Shown piece after piece: positions 1 through 9,609 of a DNA stretch of 64,000 nucleotides. A program made the position numbers and the translations under genes. Source of the DNA: Castanea sativa (taxonomy: Eukaryota > Streptophyta > Magnoliopsida > Fagales > Fagaceae); the NCBI RefSeq assembly GCF_040712315.1, contig NC_134024.1:31706555-31770554 (forward strand), read 5' to 3'. A model generated the notes under the pieces. The model was not told the origin of the DNA and did no database searches. It saw only the letters and a program-made list of their open reading frames with translations. How positions within the stretch are numbered: the first letter of the stretch is position 1; each line of letters begins with the position of its first letter.

Positions 1-747
1 ATCCTCCTCTACATTTGCCCGAATCATCGCAATCTCCATCTCCTTGTGGTAGTCATCCACGCTACTATAGCCTTGAGTAAGACTCTGTAATTTCTGATAC
101 CAGTCCCTATAGTAGTGACTAGGAACAAACCGCCTCCTCATGATTGCCTTCATTTCCTCCCAAGTCTCAATATGTCTCTCATGGTTTCTCCTTCTGTTCA
201 TCACAAGTTGATCCCACCATATAATAGCATAGTCAGTAAACTCAATGACAGCGAGTTTTACCTTTTTCTCCTCGGAGTAGTTGTGGCACTCAAAGATTAA
301 CTCCACCTTCTTCTCCCACTCCAAGTATGCTTCTGGATCATTTTTCCCTTGGAATGTTGGTATCTTCATTTTTATGTTTCCTGGGTTCCTGTTAGTCCCA
401 TCTTGCCATCTTGGATCTCTTCGGAAACCTCTGCCACGCCTTTCTCCCCTTGGCACAAACCTGCCCTCATTGTTCAATGAAGCTTGATCTTCTTCGTCTT
501 CAAACTCATGCTCGTGGTAGTCATCAGAATCATTCATGCGAGAATGCCTTTCTTGCCTTCTAGCATTAAGCCCTCTTTGGGGACGCTCCTCACGCAAAGT
601 AGCAATAACAGTGTCTTGCCTATCCATCCGATCCCGAATCTCATTAAACACCATGTTCATGCGTTCAAATTGTTGTTGCATAGCCTGTAAAATGATGGAC
701 GACTCCTCCCCTCCTTCCCTATTTGATTTTTCACACCTGAAAGACAT
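1..747 (-). CDS. gag: Ty3/gypsy Gag, open at the left window edge
   Basis: Reading the minus strand from the ATG at 747-745 gives 249 codons without a stop, running off the window. The N-terminal part is charged and Arg-rich. The C-terminal half is a retrotransposon Gag capsid domain, recognisable by [27 protein letters not shown], and the [19 protein letters not shown] and [13 protein letters not shown] motifs. Gag forms the virus-like particle that packages the element RNA in the cytoplasm. A primer site and 5' LTR lie upstream, as expected for a 5' gag. This is the only sizeable retrotransposon ORF here with no visible lesion, so the element may be young. The zinc knuckle and Pol would lie left of base 1. 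I am sure of the family, less sure of the lineage within Ty3/gypsy. Confidence 0.9.
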   Translation of the reverse strand, partial: MSFRCEKSNREGGEESSIILQAMQQQFERMNMVFNEIRDRMDRQDTVIATLREERPQRGLNARRQERHSRMNDSDDYHEHEFEDEEDQASLNNEGRFVPRGERRGRGFRRDPRWQDGTNRNPGNIKMKIPTFQGKNDPEAYLEWEKKVELIFECHNYSEEKKVKLAVIEFTDYAIIWWDQLVMNRRRNHERHIETWEEMKAIMRRRFVPSHYYRDWYQKLQSLTQGYSSVDDYHKEMEIAMIRANVEED

Positions 748-1270
748 ACTTTTGAAACAACAGAGAATTGTTAGAAATAATTCCTTACAACACTCCCTCA
801 CGTGTTTGCACTCAAATTATGTCACTCCCACTCGTGTTTCACTCTTAAATTGGCTTTTTCCCGATATTAGTCTCACACTCTCTTGCCTTTTTCCACTCGT
901 AGCTTCCCCTTTTCAGTTCTGCATTAAACTAATAAACTTGATCAAAAAATTAAACTTGTAGTGTAAAAACAAATACCAACGGCAAGAAAATGTGACAGAA
1001 ACACTAAATCAAAGGAAGAGGACAAAAGAAAACGATATTCTGGTTTGAGAGAATTGAAACTACAAACAATTTTTTTTTCTTTTCTAATTCTGTTCTGATG
1101 TCTTTTTTTTTTTTTTTTTAAAGAGCTGGGTGCACGATTTTAACCTAGTGCACTTCAACAAAAACAAAAAAATAAGAACGATGAGTGAAGAATACAAAAG
1201 GAATAGGATAGGATGATAATAGGAAACAAAAAAAAATAATAAAGGGATAGAAAACTGATTTTAGAACCTG
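748..1270 (-). other. Gypsy 5' leader between primer site and gag
   Basis: Untranslated leader of the minus-strand gypsy element. It is low in complexity, with an 18-base homopolymer at about 1104-1121. I see no ORF belonging to the element. Confidence 0.6.
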
Positions 1271-1283
1271 TGCTCTGATACCA
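1271..1283 (-). promoter_or_regulatory. Primer-binding site, initiator tRNA-Met
   Basis: The minus strand reads TGGTATCAGAGCA, the classical complement of the 3' end of plant initiator tRNA-Met. It starts two bases after the LTR, as in an intact retrotransposon. It fixes the inner LTR edge and the direction of the element. Confidence 0.92.
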
Positions 1284-1285
1284 AA

Positions 1286-2110
1286 TGCTGCGAACCTCAA
1301 TCGACATGCTTTGAGACCCAACAAAAATATTGGAATACTTGCCCAAGAAAGCTAAAATTCAGATTTTTGATAGAAACCCTGACCCAACGTTTATAAGAGA
1401 AACGCGAACCAAAGGTATAAGTTGACCTTGACTCAATGATTATAAAGAATCACGAACCAAATGTATAAAGTTTGAACGCCACAAGGAAGAATCCTTGATA
1501 AGTTCACAGTTCTTGAAGAACCAAAAGAAGAGCAAAGCCTCACATTTTCTGATTTTTATTCAATAATATCATTAAAAAACGTTTACAAACTTCAGAGCTT
1601 ATTTAAGGGCTCCATAAAACTTGACAGACAAAAAAATATATTCTAAAATAACTCCTAATTGATATCTTACCATATCAGGAATCAAATTTGACCTAAAAAG
1701 CATTAAATGTACCTAAAAACAAGGAAAATACCTAAAAAATGTACTAAATAATAAAACCCTAAATAAAAGTTGATTTGGTCTGAAATTAGCAGATCCAAAA
1801 TAGGAAAAAATCTGCCTTCACTGATATAGAGCTGAAAAGTCAATCAACCATTAATTCATGCCATAAATCACTCGCAATTAAGCTAGATCAGCCCTAAGTA
1901 GCTTGAATTAAATTTATTTCGTTTTCAGCTTCCTTTGGGCCAAGCTTGGAATGTCCTGCGTTAGAATCAGCCCAAATCTCTTGAATCAGCCCATTAAGTG
2001 CTTCTTTGATCTTCTTGGATTTTGCTCTTGTAATAGGCCCAATTGGAACATGCAATGGATCCTTGAATGCTTGTTGATTCTCATCAATATTACCAAAGTA
2101 CTTTTGCTCA
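1286..2110 (-). repeat. 5' LTR of the minus-strand gypsy element
   Basis: The inner edge is set by the primer site. The outer edge is inferred as TGAGCAAAAG at 2110, where the pararetrovirus reading frame begins, so the LTR runs TG...CA for 825 bp. A TATA-like TTAAATAA lies near 1597-1606 and AATAAA at 1560-1555 (minus strand), a normal U3-R layout. The 5-base target duplication cannot be checked because the other LTR is outside the window. The first quarter of the LTR is coding (see the entry at 1894). Confidence 0.75.
1894..2109 (-). CDS. Gypsy Pol C-terminal tail encoded inside the LTR
   Basis: The minus-strand frame from 2109 to the TAG at 1896-1894 has 71 sense codons and contains DPLHVPIGPITRAKSKKIKE followed by LNGLIQEIWADS. 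This is the C-terminal tail commonly seen after integrase in plant gypsy polyproteins. It lies at the start of the LTR, so in the 3' LTR Pol would read through into the repeat. In this 5' copy the segment has no upstream coding sequence and is not itself a gene. The alternative is that a second, tandem element ends here. Immediate adjacency to viral sequence at 2112 makes that less likely. Confidence 0.65.
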   Translation of the reverse strand, partial: EQKYFGNIDENQQAFKDPLHVPIGPITRAKSKKIKEALNGLIQEIWADSNAGHSKLGPKEAENEINLIQAT

Positions 2111-2111
2111 G

Positions 2112-4359
2112 TCTGAAAAAGATAGAGTTAAAAGAAAATGGAAACGAAAAATGAATTTGATGGGAAAACATATTTTGTTTTTTGATTACCTTGAAAATTA
2201 TTATGTTTCAAAAGATGAAGTTCATACTAATCATTTGAACGTAATAAGAAAATCAAATTTTGTTAAGGAAGACAAAACTGTTGTTCGGTCTAGTCATCCT
2301 CCCCTTGAAACTGTTTTGATAACTCACCAAAAAGCTCAGGTAAAAGCCTCCCCTTTCAAAATTGCTGATGATAAAACTCCTATTGTTAGTATTATTGAAC
2401 AAAACAATTTTACTAATGAATCTTTGCATATTATTGGTCAATAGCTAGACCGTATTGAAGAAAAAAGTGTTGAAAAAACTGCTGTCTCAAAACTTGAGAA
2501 ACATTTGATTGATTTACCCAGTCAAAGAGAAAAAATTACTTTCAAAACTTCTCAGAGTAAGACTCTTAAAAAGGTTGAAAAAATGATTGCTGATTTGAAC
2601 GCTAAAACTGATTCTAAAATCAAAACTGAAGAGACTTCTACTTCAAAATATGCTACTTGTGCTATTTTAAGAAATGAGAAAGAAATTGTTTCTGAAGAAG
2701 ACGCAAATTATGACTCATTATCTTCTGTTTCTTACAAAAATGTTTTTGATGATGGTTTACCAGAAGTCAAAAGATTTGTTGGAAAACCCAATCCCATGTC
2801 TTTTACAAAAAACTGGTATTCAAAACCTACCCCTCCTGATATGCAGTTTGAAGAAAGATCTTTTCAAACTCAATTTTCTGTTTTTGCTGAAAAATTTTAT
2901 GAATGGAATATTGACGGTTTGTCTGAACAAGAAATTATTAAAAAAATGACTCACATGTCTATGGTTGGTATTGCATATATGAATAACCATAATGATCTTG
3001 ATCACCTTGATATTGTTGACTTGCTTGCTACTGGTTTTTCTGGTACTCTTTGTGGATGGTGGGACTCACATCTCACAAAAGAATCCAGAGAATCTATTAA
3101 ACATGCTGTTAAGAGAGATAATGATGGTATGCCCATTTTTTATGAAAATATTAATCGAGGTATTCTTGATGGTGCTAATACTTTGGTTTATACTATTCTT
3201 AAACATTTTGTTGGTACTCCATCTAATATTTCATCTCGGATTTCTAATTATTTGAATAATTTGAGATGCCCTACTATGTCTGATTACAGATGGTACCAAG
3301 ATGTGTTTATTTCCAAAGTTATGCTCCGGAAAGATTCCACGAAGCTTTATTGGAAAGAGAGATTTATTGATGGTCTGCCTCCTATCTTTGCTCATAAGGT
3401 AAAAAATGAATTAATTGGTAAAAATGATTCTATTGACTATGATAATTTAACATATCGTGATATGTTCAGTACTATTAAAAAACTTGGAATTAATATGTGT
3501 AATGATGAAAAACTGTTAAAACAACAATTAAAAAATAAAAAGAAAGCTAAATATGAAATGGGTAATATCTGTGAACAATATGGTTTACCTCCTATTGCCC
3601 CTTCCAGGTAAAAAGGAAAAAGTAAACATGATAAAGTGTACAAAAGTTATTCCCATAAAAAACATAAAAGATACAGAACCAACTTTGTTAAACCCAATGA
3701 TTTTTATGCTAAAAAGAAATCTGCTTTTAAAAAGCATGTTAAACAAAGATCAGGCAAAGGTAAATGCTTTAACTGTGGCAAATTTGGCCATTTTAGTAAA
3801 GACTGTAACTAGAAGCCTGGTAAATTAAAAAATAAATTGAATCTGTTAAACATTAATGATGATGATCAAAATGAACTATTTCAAATACTTGAAAATACTG
3901 CTTTGACTGATTCATTTGAAGAGGATTTCTCCTTCTCATCTGATTCTAATTATCACTCTTGTAGTGATACTTCTAATACTCCTAATTTTAAAATTAGATG
4001 TAGAAACTCATGTTGTAATGCCATAAAGTCTGTTAATATGTTAACTAAAAATGAAGAACAAGAAAATTTGTTATTAACCATAGTTAGTAAAATTAATAAT
4101 CCTGAATTACAAAAAGAATATCTTGACAAGTTTAAGCAAAACTTAACAAAAGATGAATAGGTTAAGAAACCTAAATCTAAGATAAGTTTTGAAGAAACTT
4201 TGGAAAGATTTAATAAAAATAAATCCAAAGAAGTAACTCTTAACGACCTTCAACATGAAATTAATACTGTTAAACAAGAAATAATCTAGTTAAAAAATTA
4301 TATGAAAACTGTTAAACATGATAATCTTAGTCTTAAACAAGAAGTGTTAATTCTTAAAC
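2112..4359 (+). pseudogene. Pararetrovirus polyprotein, capsid and nucleocapsid region
   Basis: The frame starting at the gypsy LTR edge gives the linker before the coat protein (IIEQNNFTNESLHIIG then LDRIEEK). The capsid domain lies at about 2760-3560, with DLLATGFSGTLCGWWDSHL and GTPSNISSRI as landmarks. A basic stretch follows, then a zinc knuckle, CFNCGKFGHFSKDC (C-X2-C-X4-H-X4-C), at about 3765-3806. This region would package the viral pregenome. In-frame stops stand at 2442, 3609, 3810, 4158 and 4287. The last part (3837-4359) is acidic, then coiled-coil-like and Lys-rich. The frame changes in an A-run at 4365-4370, before the protease. It cannot give a full product. Confidence 0.85.
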
Positions 4360-5028
4360 TTGATAAAAAATATGGATAAACATCAGTCTGATAGTGATGA
4401 GCAACAAGGAGATGAATCCACTCAACAAGCTCCTCCTTCTGGTAATGTTTCTGACAATGATTTGATCAATTTAATCGATAATCAACTTTCTCTTGTTAAA
4501 CATATCATGCCTCCAAAATGGTTTACAAAAGTGAAGATTGTTGTTTCACATGATTATGCTTTCAAAACTGTTGCTATGATTAATTCTGGTGCTGATGTTA
4601 ATTGTATTCAAGAAGGATTGATTCCTTCTAAATATTTTGAAAAATATACTGAAAGATTGGTTTCTGCTAATGGAACTAAAATGAAAATCAAGTATGAATT
4701 GAATAATGCTCATGTTTGCCATGACAATGTTTGTTTTAAGATACCCTCTGTGCTTGTTGAAAACATGACTGATAAAGTGATACTTGGACTTCCCTTTATT
4801 GCTACTCTGTATCCTTTCTTTGTTAAAGATGATGGAATTACTACTGATCCTTTTGGACAGAAAGTAAAATTTGAATTCTGTTCAAAGTTTGAAACTTATG
4901 ATTCTTTTAATCTTATTCATGTAAAGTTAAACATCTCAACTTCCTTAAGCAAGAAGTTAGATACAAAAAAATTATTGAATAACTTTCTGATAAATTGTTA
5001 CAGTCTAAAATTGATAATTTTCAGATGA
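4360..5028 (+). pseudogene. Pararetrovirus aspartic protease region
   Basis: This frame (+1 relative to the capsid region) carries a retropepsin-like domain starting near 4500 (PPKWFTKVKIVV) and ending with VILGLPFIATLYPFF. The active-site loop reads INSGADVNCIQ. The family has Asp where Asn stands here, so the catalytic residue appears lost. The enzyme would cleave the viral polyprotein. The frame runs to a stop at 5026-5028 after departing from the true frame around 4960-5000, where the polyprotein returns to the capsid/RT frame. Both a missense change in the active site and a frameshift inactivate it. Confidence 0.82.
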
Positions 5029-6419
5029 TCCTTATGAATGATGTGTGCTCTGATATTCCTAATGCTTTTTGGCATAGGAGGAGACATATTGTTGACTTGC
5101 CTTATGTTAAAGATTTTAATGAGAAAAATATTCCTACTAAAGCTCGTCCTATTCAGATAAATGCTGAAATTGTTGAATTTTGCAAAACTGAAATCAATGA
5201 TTTGCTCAAGAAGAGGTTGACTAGGAATAGCAAATCTCCTTAGTCTTGTGCTGCTTTTTATGTTCAAAAAAATGCTGAGCTTGAGAGAGGAACCCTTTGC
5301 CTTGTGATTAACTACAAACCTTTGAACAAAGTTTTAGAGTGGATTAGGTACCCTATCCCCAACAAGAATGATTTAGTTCATAGATTGAGTGATGCTGTTG
5401 TATTCTCCAAGTTTGATATGAAATCTGGATTTTGGCAAGTCCAAGTTAGTGAAAAAGATAGGTATAAGACTGCTTTCACCACACCTTTTGGTCACTATGA
5501 GTGGAATGTTATGCCTTTTGGTCTCAAAAATGCTCCAAGTGAATTCCAAAATATTATGAATGATATCTTCAATTCTTTCAGTCATTTCACTATTGTTTAC
5601 ATTGATGACGTTTTGATCTTCTCCAATTCTATTGATGAACAATGGAAACATTTGTACTCGTTTCTAGATACTATCAAAAGGAATGGCCTTGTTGTCTCTA
5701 CTAAGAAAATCAAACTGTTCCAAATCAAAGTAAGATTTCTTGGCTATGATATTTCTGAAGGACAGATCTGTCCTATTGATAGAGCTATTCAATTTGCTGA
5801 CAAATTTTCTGATGAAATTATTGACAAAGCTCTTGGTTCCTTAAACTATGTTGCTGATTTCTACAAAGATCTGAGGAAACAATGCAAACCACACTTTGAT
5901 CGATTGCAAATTAATCCTCCTTCTTGGACTAACATTCACACTTCTCTTGTCAAACAAATCAAATCTCATGTCAAAATTTTACCTTGTCTTGGTATCCCTA
6001 CTGTTAATGCTTTCAAGATTGTTGAAGCTGATGCCTCTAACATTGGTTATGGAGGTATTATAAAACAAAGAGTTTCACCAGATTCGTTAGAACAAATTGT
6101 TTGCTTCTATTCTGGAGTCTGGAATGCTGCACAATTGAATTATAGTACTATAAAGAAAGAGAGTTTAGCTACAGTACTATGTATTTCAAAATTTCAGAGT
6201 GATCTATTAAACCAAAAGTTTTTATTAAGAATTGATTGCAAAAGCACCAAATATGTTATTGAAAAAGATGTTGAAAATATTGCTTCAAAACATATTTGTG
6301 CTAGATGTCAAGCTATTTTAAGTGTTTTTGATTTTACTATTGAATGTATTAAAGGTTCTCAAAATACTGTTCCTGATTTCCTTACTCGTGAATTTTTGCA
6401 GTCCCACAATGGCAAGTAG
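5029..6419 (+). pseudogene. Pararetrovirus reverse transcriptase and RNase H
   Basis: The RT domain is clear: FSKFDMKSGFWQVQV, TAFTTPFGHYEWNVMPFGL, and the catalytic box IVYIDDVLIFS near 5590-5625. RNase H follows (VEADASNIGYGG near 6020-6055; RIDCKSTKYV near 6230), ending with PDFLTREFLQ as in caulimovirids. The enzyme would copy the pregenomic RNA into DNA. A stop interrupts it at 5241, just before CAAFYVQK. Near 5825 the sequence joins IDKA directly to LGSLNYV, a small in-frame loss relative to the family. From 5304 to the TAG at 6417-6419 it is open for 371 codons. No integrase follows. Confidence 0.92.
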
Positions 6420-7652
6420 AAGATCCAAAGACAAAAACCCTGTTGAACCACCCAAACATATTGTGAAAACAGAACCTGTTTCTCCCACTGATATTGTTAA
6501 CCGGTTCACCCCCCTAGGAACAATTCCTAAACCTAATTACTCCTCTGTCTTGGCCTCTGCCTATGATCCTTATGCTTTGACCCTTGTTAACCAACCGGTT
6601 AAAACTGTTTACCCAAGAAAACCCAATGCTTCCCAATATATTAAAAAGCAATATTTCCGAAACCTATTTTTTGTTGAACCAAACCGATCTGCAATTCGAA
6701 ATCCACTTCAGATTGCAGAAAGCTATTTCCCTCCATTGTTTCACTGGATTCCAGAACATGGTGATAAAAAGCTAGAATATTATTCTAATTTTTACGCTAG
6801 GAAGGATCCATTGTTATTAAAACTATTTTTGATCAAAATAATAAGTCCAAAATTATTTACCATAGTGTTTATTTGAAAAATATTATTTCTGAAGCCAAAT
6901 AGGGACACTCCCCTGCCTCATCAAGAAGACTTCCAAAGCACCCTGTTCCGTACTCATATTATGATTATATTACTGTCTGGTTCTGATTCATGCTTCATCA
7001 GAATGACATAATGACTCATTCATGGTTTATTAACTTTGACAAAGAATTTGATGAAACTGTTGATTTGCCTCTTTGGTTCACTTGTTGGTGGAACCAGTTT
7101 GGTCTTGATTATGATATTTTCCCCAAACCACTTTCAGACTGCTTCAAGTCTTTTGACAAAAACCTTAAGACAAATGCTCATAATGCTAAGTTTCCTGCTC
7201 TTCTCCATTTTGTTAAACACTTCAGAATCCCATGGATTTTAAAATGGTAATACGAAAAAGAAGATGATATCCATACCAGACATTGGTATGTTAAATGGTG
7301 GGATAAATTTGGTTATGTTCCACAAATCATGGATAATGTTTACAAAAGAATGTCACCTAAGCCTCTGCCCAAGCAGCATTCTCCGGCACATTTGGCTCAT
7401 GCTGACATTACACCATCTACTTCATCTTCCAAAGTGATTAAGGATTCCTATGATGATCTAAGCAAAGAAGCTCTGTATGGTTTTCTCGAAAAAAGAATTA
7501 GAGAAGAAAAGGATGCTGCTAATAGAAATTCTGATGAAGAAGGCTCTGTTGCAGAAAGTCCTTATTATCTATATCCCCAACCTTATCCAAAAGATTGGTT
7601 TGGACATGATGAAGAATATGATGAAGAAAATACTCCTGATCTAGGAGCATGA
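6409..7652 (+). pseudogene. Pararetrovirus second ORF, function uncertain
   Basis: The ATG at 6409 overlaps the RT-RNase H stop by 11 bases (ATGGCAAGTAG), an arrangement typical of compact viral genomes. The N-terminus is basic and Pro-rich (MASRRSKDKNPVEPPKHIV). The middle has an aromatic-rich segment (THSWFINFDKEFDE, LPLWFTCWWNQFG, HWYVKWWDKFG). The C-terminus is acidic. Similar ORFs follow RT in related endogenous pararetroviruses and may correspond to the inclusion-body/transactivator position, but that function is inferred from place only. A frameshift lies between about 6790 and 6830, with stops at 6900, 6984 and 7248. Confidence 0.72.
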
Positions 7653-8123
7653 TGATGATCTTTCTATCTGGCTTGCATGACGGCCAAAATTGCTTCATTA
7701 TTCAAGAGAAAAGTTTTATTACCAACTGCTACTATTACTTTACCCTTGAATGATGCTTTAATTGACTACCATAATATTCGCCTTCTTTTGTTGACTTCTT
7801 CGGCTCCTTTGACACTCCATTGATGGCCTTAAATGATCCTACTTGGCTGACTCACTCAAATATATTCACTTATAGTGAAAAAATTACTATTGTCCTATCT
7901 GATGACTTTACTGAAGCTATCTCCACTAATGCTGCTGAAAACTCCTTTATTGACTGCTTTTTAGTAAGAATTGCCACAATACTTTCAGCACAAAGCCAAA
8001 CTGATAAAGGTCAGGATTATGCGCTCCTACTGTCCCTCACGGGTCCTAGTTATGCGCCCCTGCTGCCCCTCAAGGGTCCTGATATGACTAGTGAAAAATG
8101 CCACTGTTCACTGCTTTATTTAC
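7653..8123 (+). other. Pararetrovirus intergenic region upstream of the promoter
   Basis: No convincing ORF. It holds short near-repeats of a GGTCCTRGTTATGCGCYCCT type at about 8010-8080, which could be upstream promoter elements. This position corresponds to the large intergenic region that carries the pregenomic promoter in caulimovirids. Confidence 0.55.
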
Positions 8124-8133
8124 CTATATAAAG
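8124..8133 (+). promoter_or_regulatory. Putative pregenomic (35S-like) TATA box
   Basis: CTATATAAAG lies 472 bases after the last viral ORF. It is followed about 220 bases later by AATAAA, the compact promoter-to-poly(A) spacing that gives pararetroviral RNA its terminal repeat. Transcription would start near 8155. Confidence 0.7.
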
Positions 8134-8350
8134 AGGGTTGTCCCTTACTGCAATTTAGAATTCTCTCTTAGGATCTCCTTTAGAACTCTCTTTAGGACCT
8201 CCCTTAGATCAGAATATCTCACTATTTCCACAAAGCTTGTAACTAGAACCAGGACTAGTCTTCAAGCCTTGTACTACTATCCCTGTTGATTATTGTAATC
8301 TTGGAACTACTGCAATCCTATAACTACTGTAAGTGTTTTGAATTACTTTC

Positions 8351-8356
8351 AATAAA
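8351..8356 (+). terminator. Putative viral poly(A) signal
   Basis: AATAAA followed by a T-rich tract (8361-8380), downstream of the TATA box at 8124. In caulimovirids this signal is skipped on the first pass and used on the second. Confidence 0.6.
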
Positions 8357-8384
8357 CACTTCTGTTTTAATATTTTTTGATCTA

Positions 8385-8650
8385 TTTTGATATAACTGCT
8401 TGGCTGGTTCTACCGCCTTAATTTCAATTATCATTTACTTTGAATTATTTTGATATAACTGCTTGGCTGGTTCTACCGCCTTACTTTCAATTATAATTAT
8501 TTTGAATCATTATTTGGAATCATTATATCTGTTGTGCTTCCGCCTTTTGCACTATCGTCCTTCCCCCTTTATGGTTCTATCACCTTACTTTCAATTATAA
8601 TTACTTTGAATTACTATATTGTTGTGCTTCTGCCTTCTGCACTGTCGCCC
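8385..8650 (+). repeat. Diverged direct repeats in the viral leader
   Basis: Two copies of a unit containing GATATAACTGCTTGGCTGG start near 8388 and 8450. Two copies of a TTGTGCTTCYGCCTTYTGCAC unit start near 8532 and 8623. Both pairs also share TTACTTTCAATTATAATTA stretches. This is the expected place of the viral RNA leader. I found no tRNA-Met primer site in it. Confidence 0.55.
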
Positions 8651-8665
8651 TTCCCCCTTTATGGT

Positions 8666-8678
8666 TTTATATATATAG
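8666..8678 (+). promoter_or_regulatory. Possible promoter of the hAT transposase
   Basis: TTTATATATATAG, followed by a pyrimidine-rich leader with many CAGCCACGCA/CACAAGAGCAC short repeats (8760-8900). A likely 5' leader intron ends at the AG at 9599-9600, just before the transposase ATG at 9610. The position fits a transposase promoter, but it is inferred from composition only. Confidence 0.4.
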
Positions 8679-9609
8679 TTTGTAAACTCTAAGTCCCTAA
8701 CCCATCCACCTTTCATAATCTCATTTCAATTCACGCCCTCACCCTAACCCTCAATCTCTCTGTCACTCATGCAGCCATGCACAAGAGCACACAGCCACGC
8801 ATAAGAGCACACAGCCGCACACTCAACCACGCACAAAAGCACAAAGCCACGCATAAGAGCACGCCTCGGCCTCACTCTGACTATCACTCACACTCAATCT
8901 TGTAGCTCACTACTCACACAGTCACTCACTCACTCTCAAGCACCGCCGGCCAAGCTCTCTGCACAGCCGGTTCGATCCCCAGCTGTCACTGCAAGTCTGT
9001 TCTCTACTTCTCTTCAACTTTTTATCATAATTATTTCATTATCACATTCCCTTGTAAATCCAAAAACCCATAGTTTTCTTAAGTATTTCATAAATGTTTT
9101 TTTTGTTTTTTGTTTTTTTTTTTGGATGAGCTCAAATAAGCTTACTATCTAAAATTGCAAATGTAGTTTGGTTTCTTGATGATTTTGCTGCAACTGTGAC
9201 AGGGCAACAACCATATTTGGACAGTAGTTCGTTTTTATTACATACTTGAATTTGTTGAGTGTTTGGTTGGATTTTGTTTTTATGTGAATTTGAGTTTATG
9301 TGTGTGTGTGAGGACTATTTTGGTACTGTCTTTATGTTTTGTTAAATAATGGTTCCACGAGAGAAACCATATGCAGAGTATTTCTTTTTAAAATGGGGTG
9401 TGGAGGTTAATTGCAATAATAATGTTGAGACATGTATTTTTAGTTTATGTTGAGTCATGTGTGTGCTTAGATACTTATTATTGTTGCATTGATTTAACCA
9501 AGATATTTCGTATTTTCGTTAAATTGAAAAACTAAAAATTCAACCATTTTGTGCTAATGGAAGAAATTGTTTATTGTTTTTTGTGTTTGTTGGGAATGCA
9601 GAGCCTCAA

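Larger units (their letters stand above)
2112..8650 (+). mobile_element. Endogenous pararetrovirus, caulimovirid-like, 5' part displaced
   Basis: An integrated plant pararetrovirus: capsid with zinc knuckle, aspartic protease, reverse transcriptase and RNase H in one array, a second ORF overlapping the end of the first, then a TATA box and nearby poly(A) signal. No integrase follows RNase H and no LTRs flank it, which separates it from gypsy elements. The gene order and protein style recall petuvirus-like endogenous sequences of eudicots. The movement-protein region should lie upstream, but the gypsy insertion displaced it beyond base 1. Many stops and at least three frameshifts show an old, inactive copy. 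The right limit is approximate. Confidence 0.85.

Noticed and set aside
8735..8755. Telomere-like CCCTAA motifs
   Set aside because: Only one or two imperfect units inside a pyrimidine-rich transposon leader.
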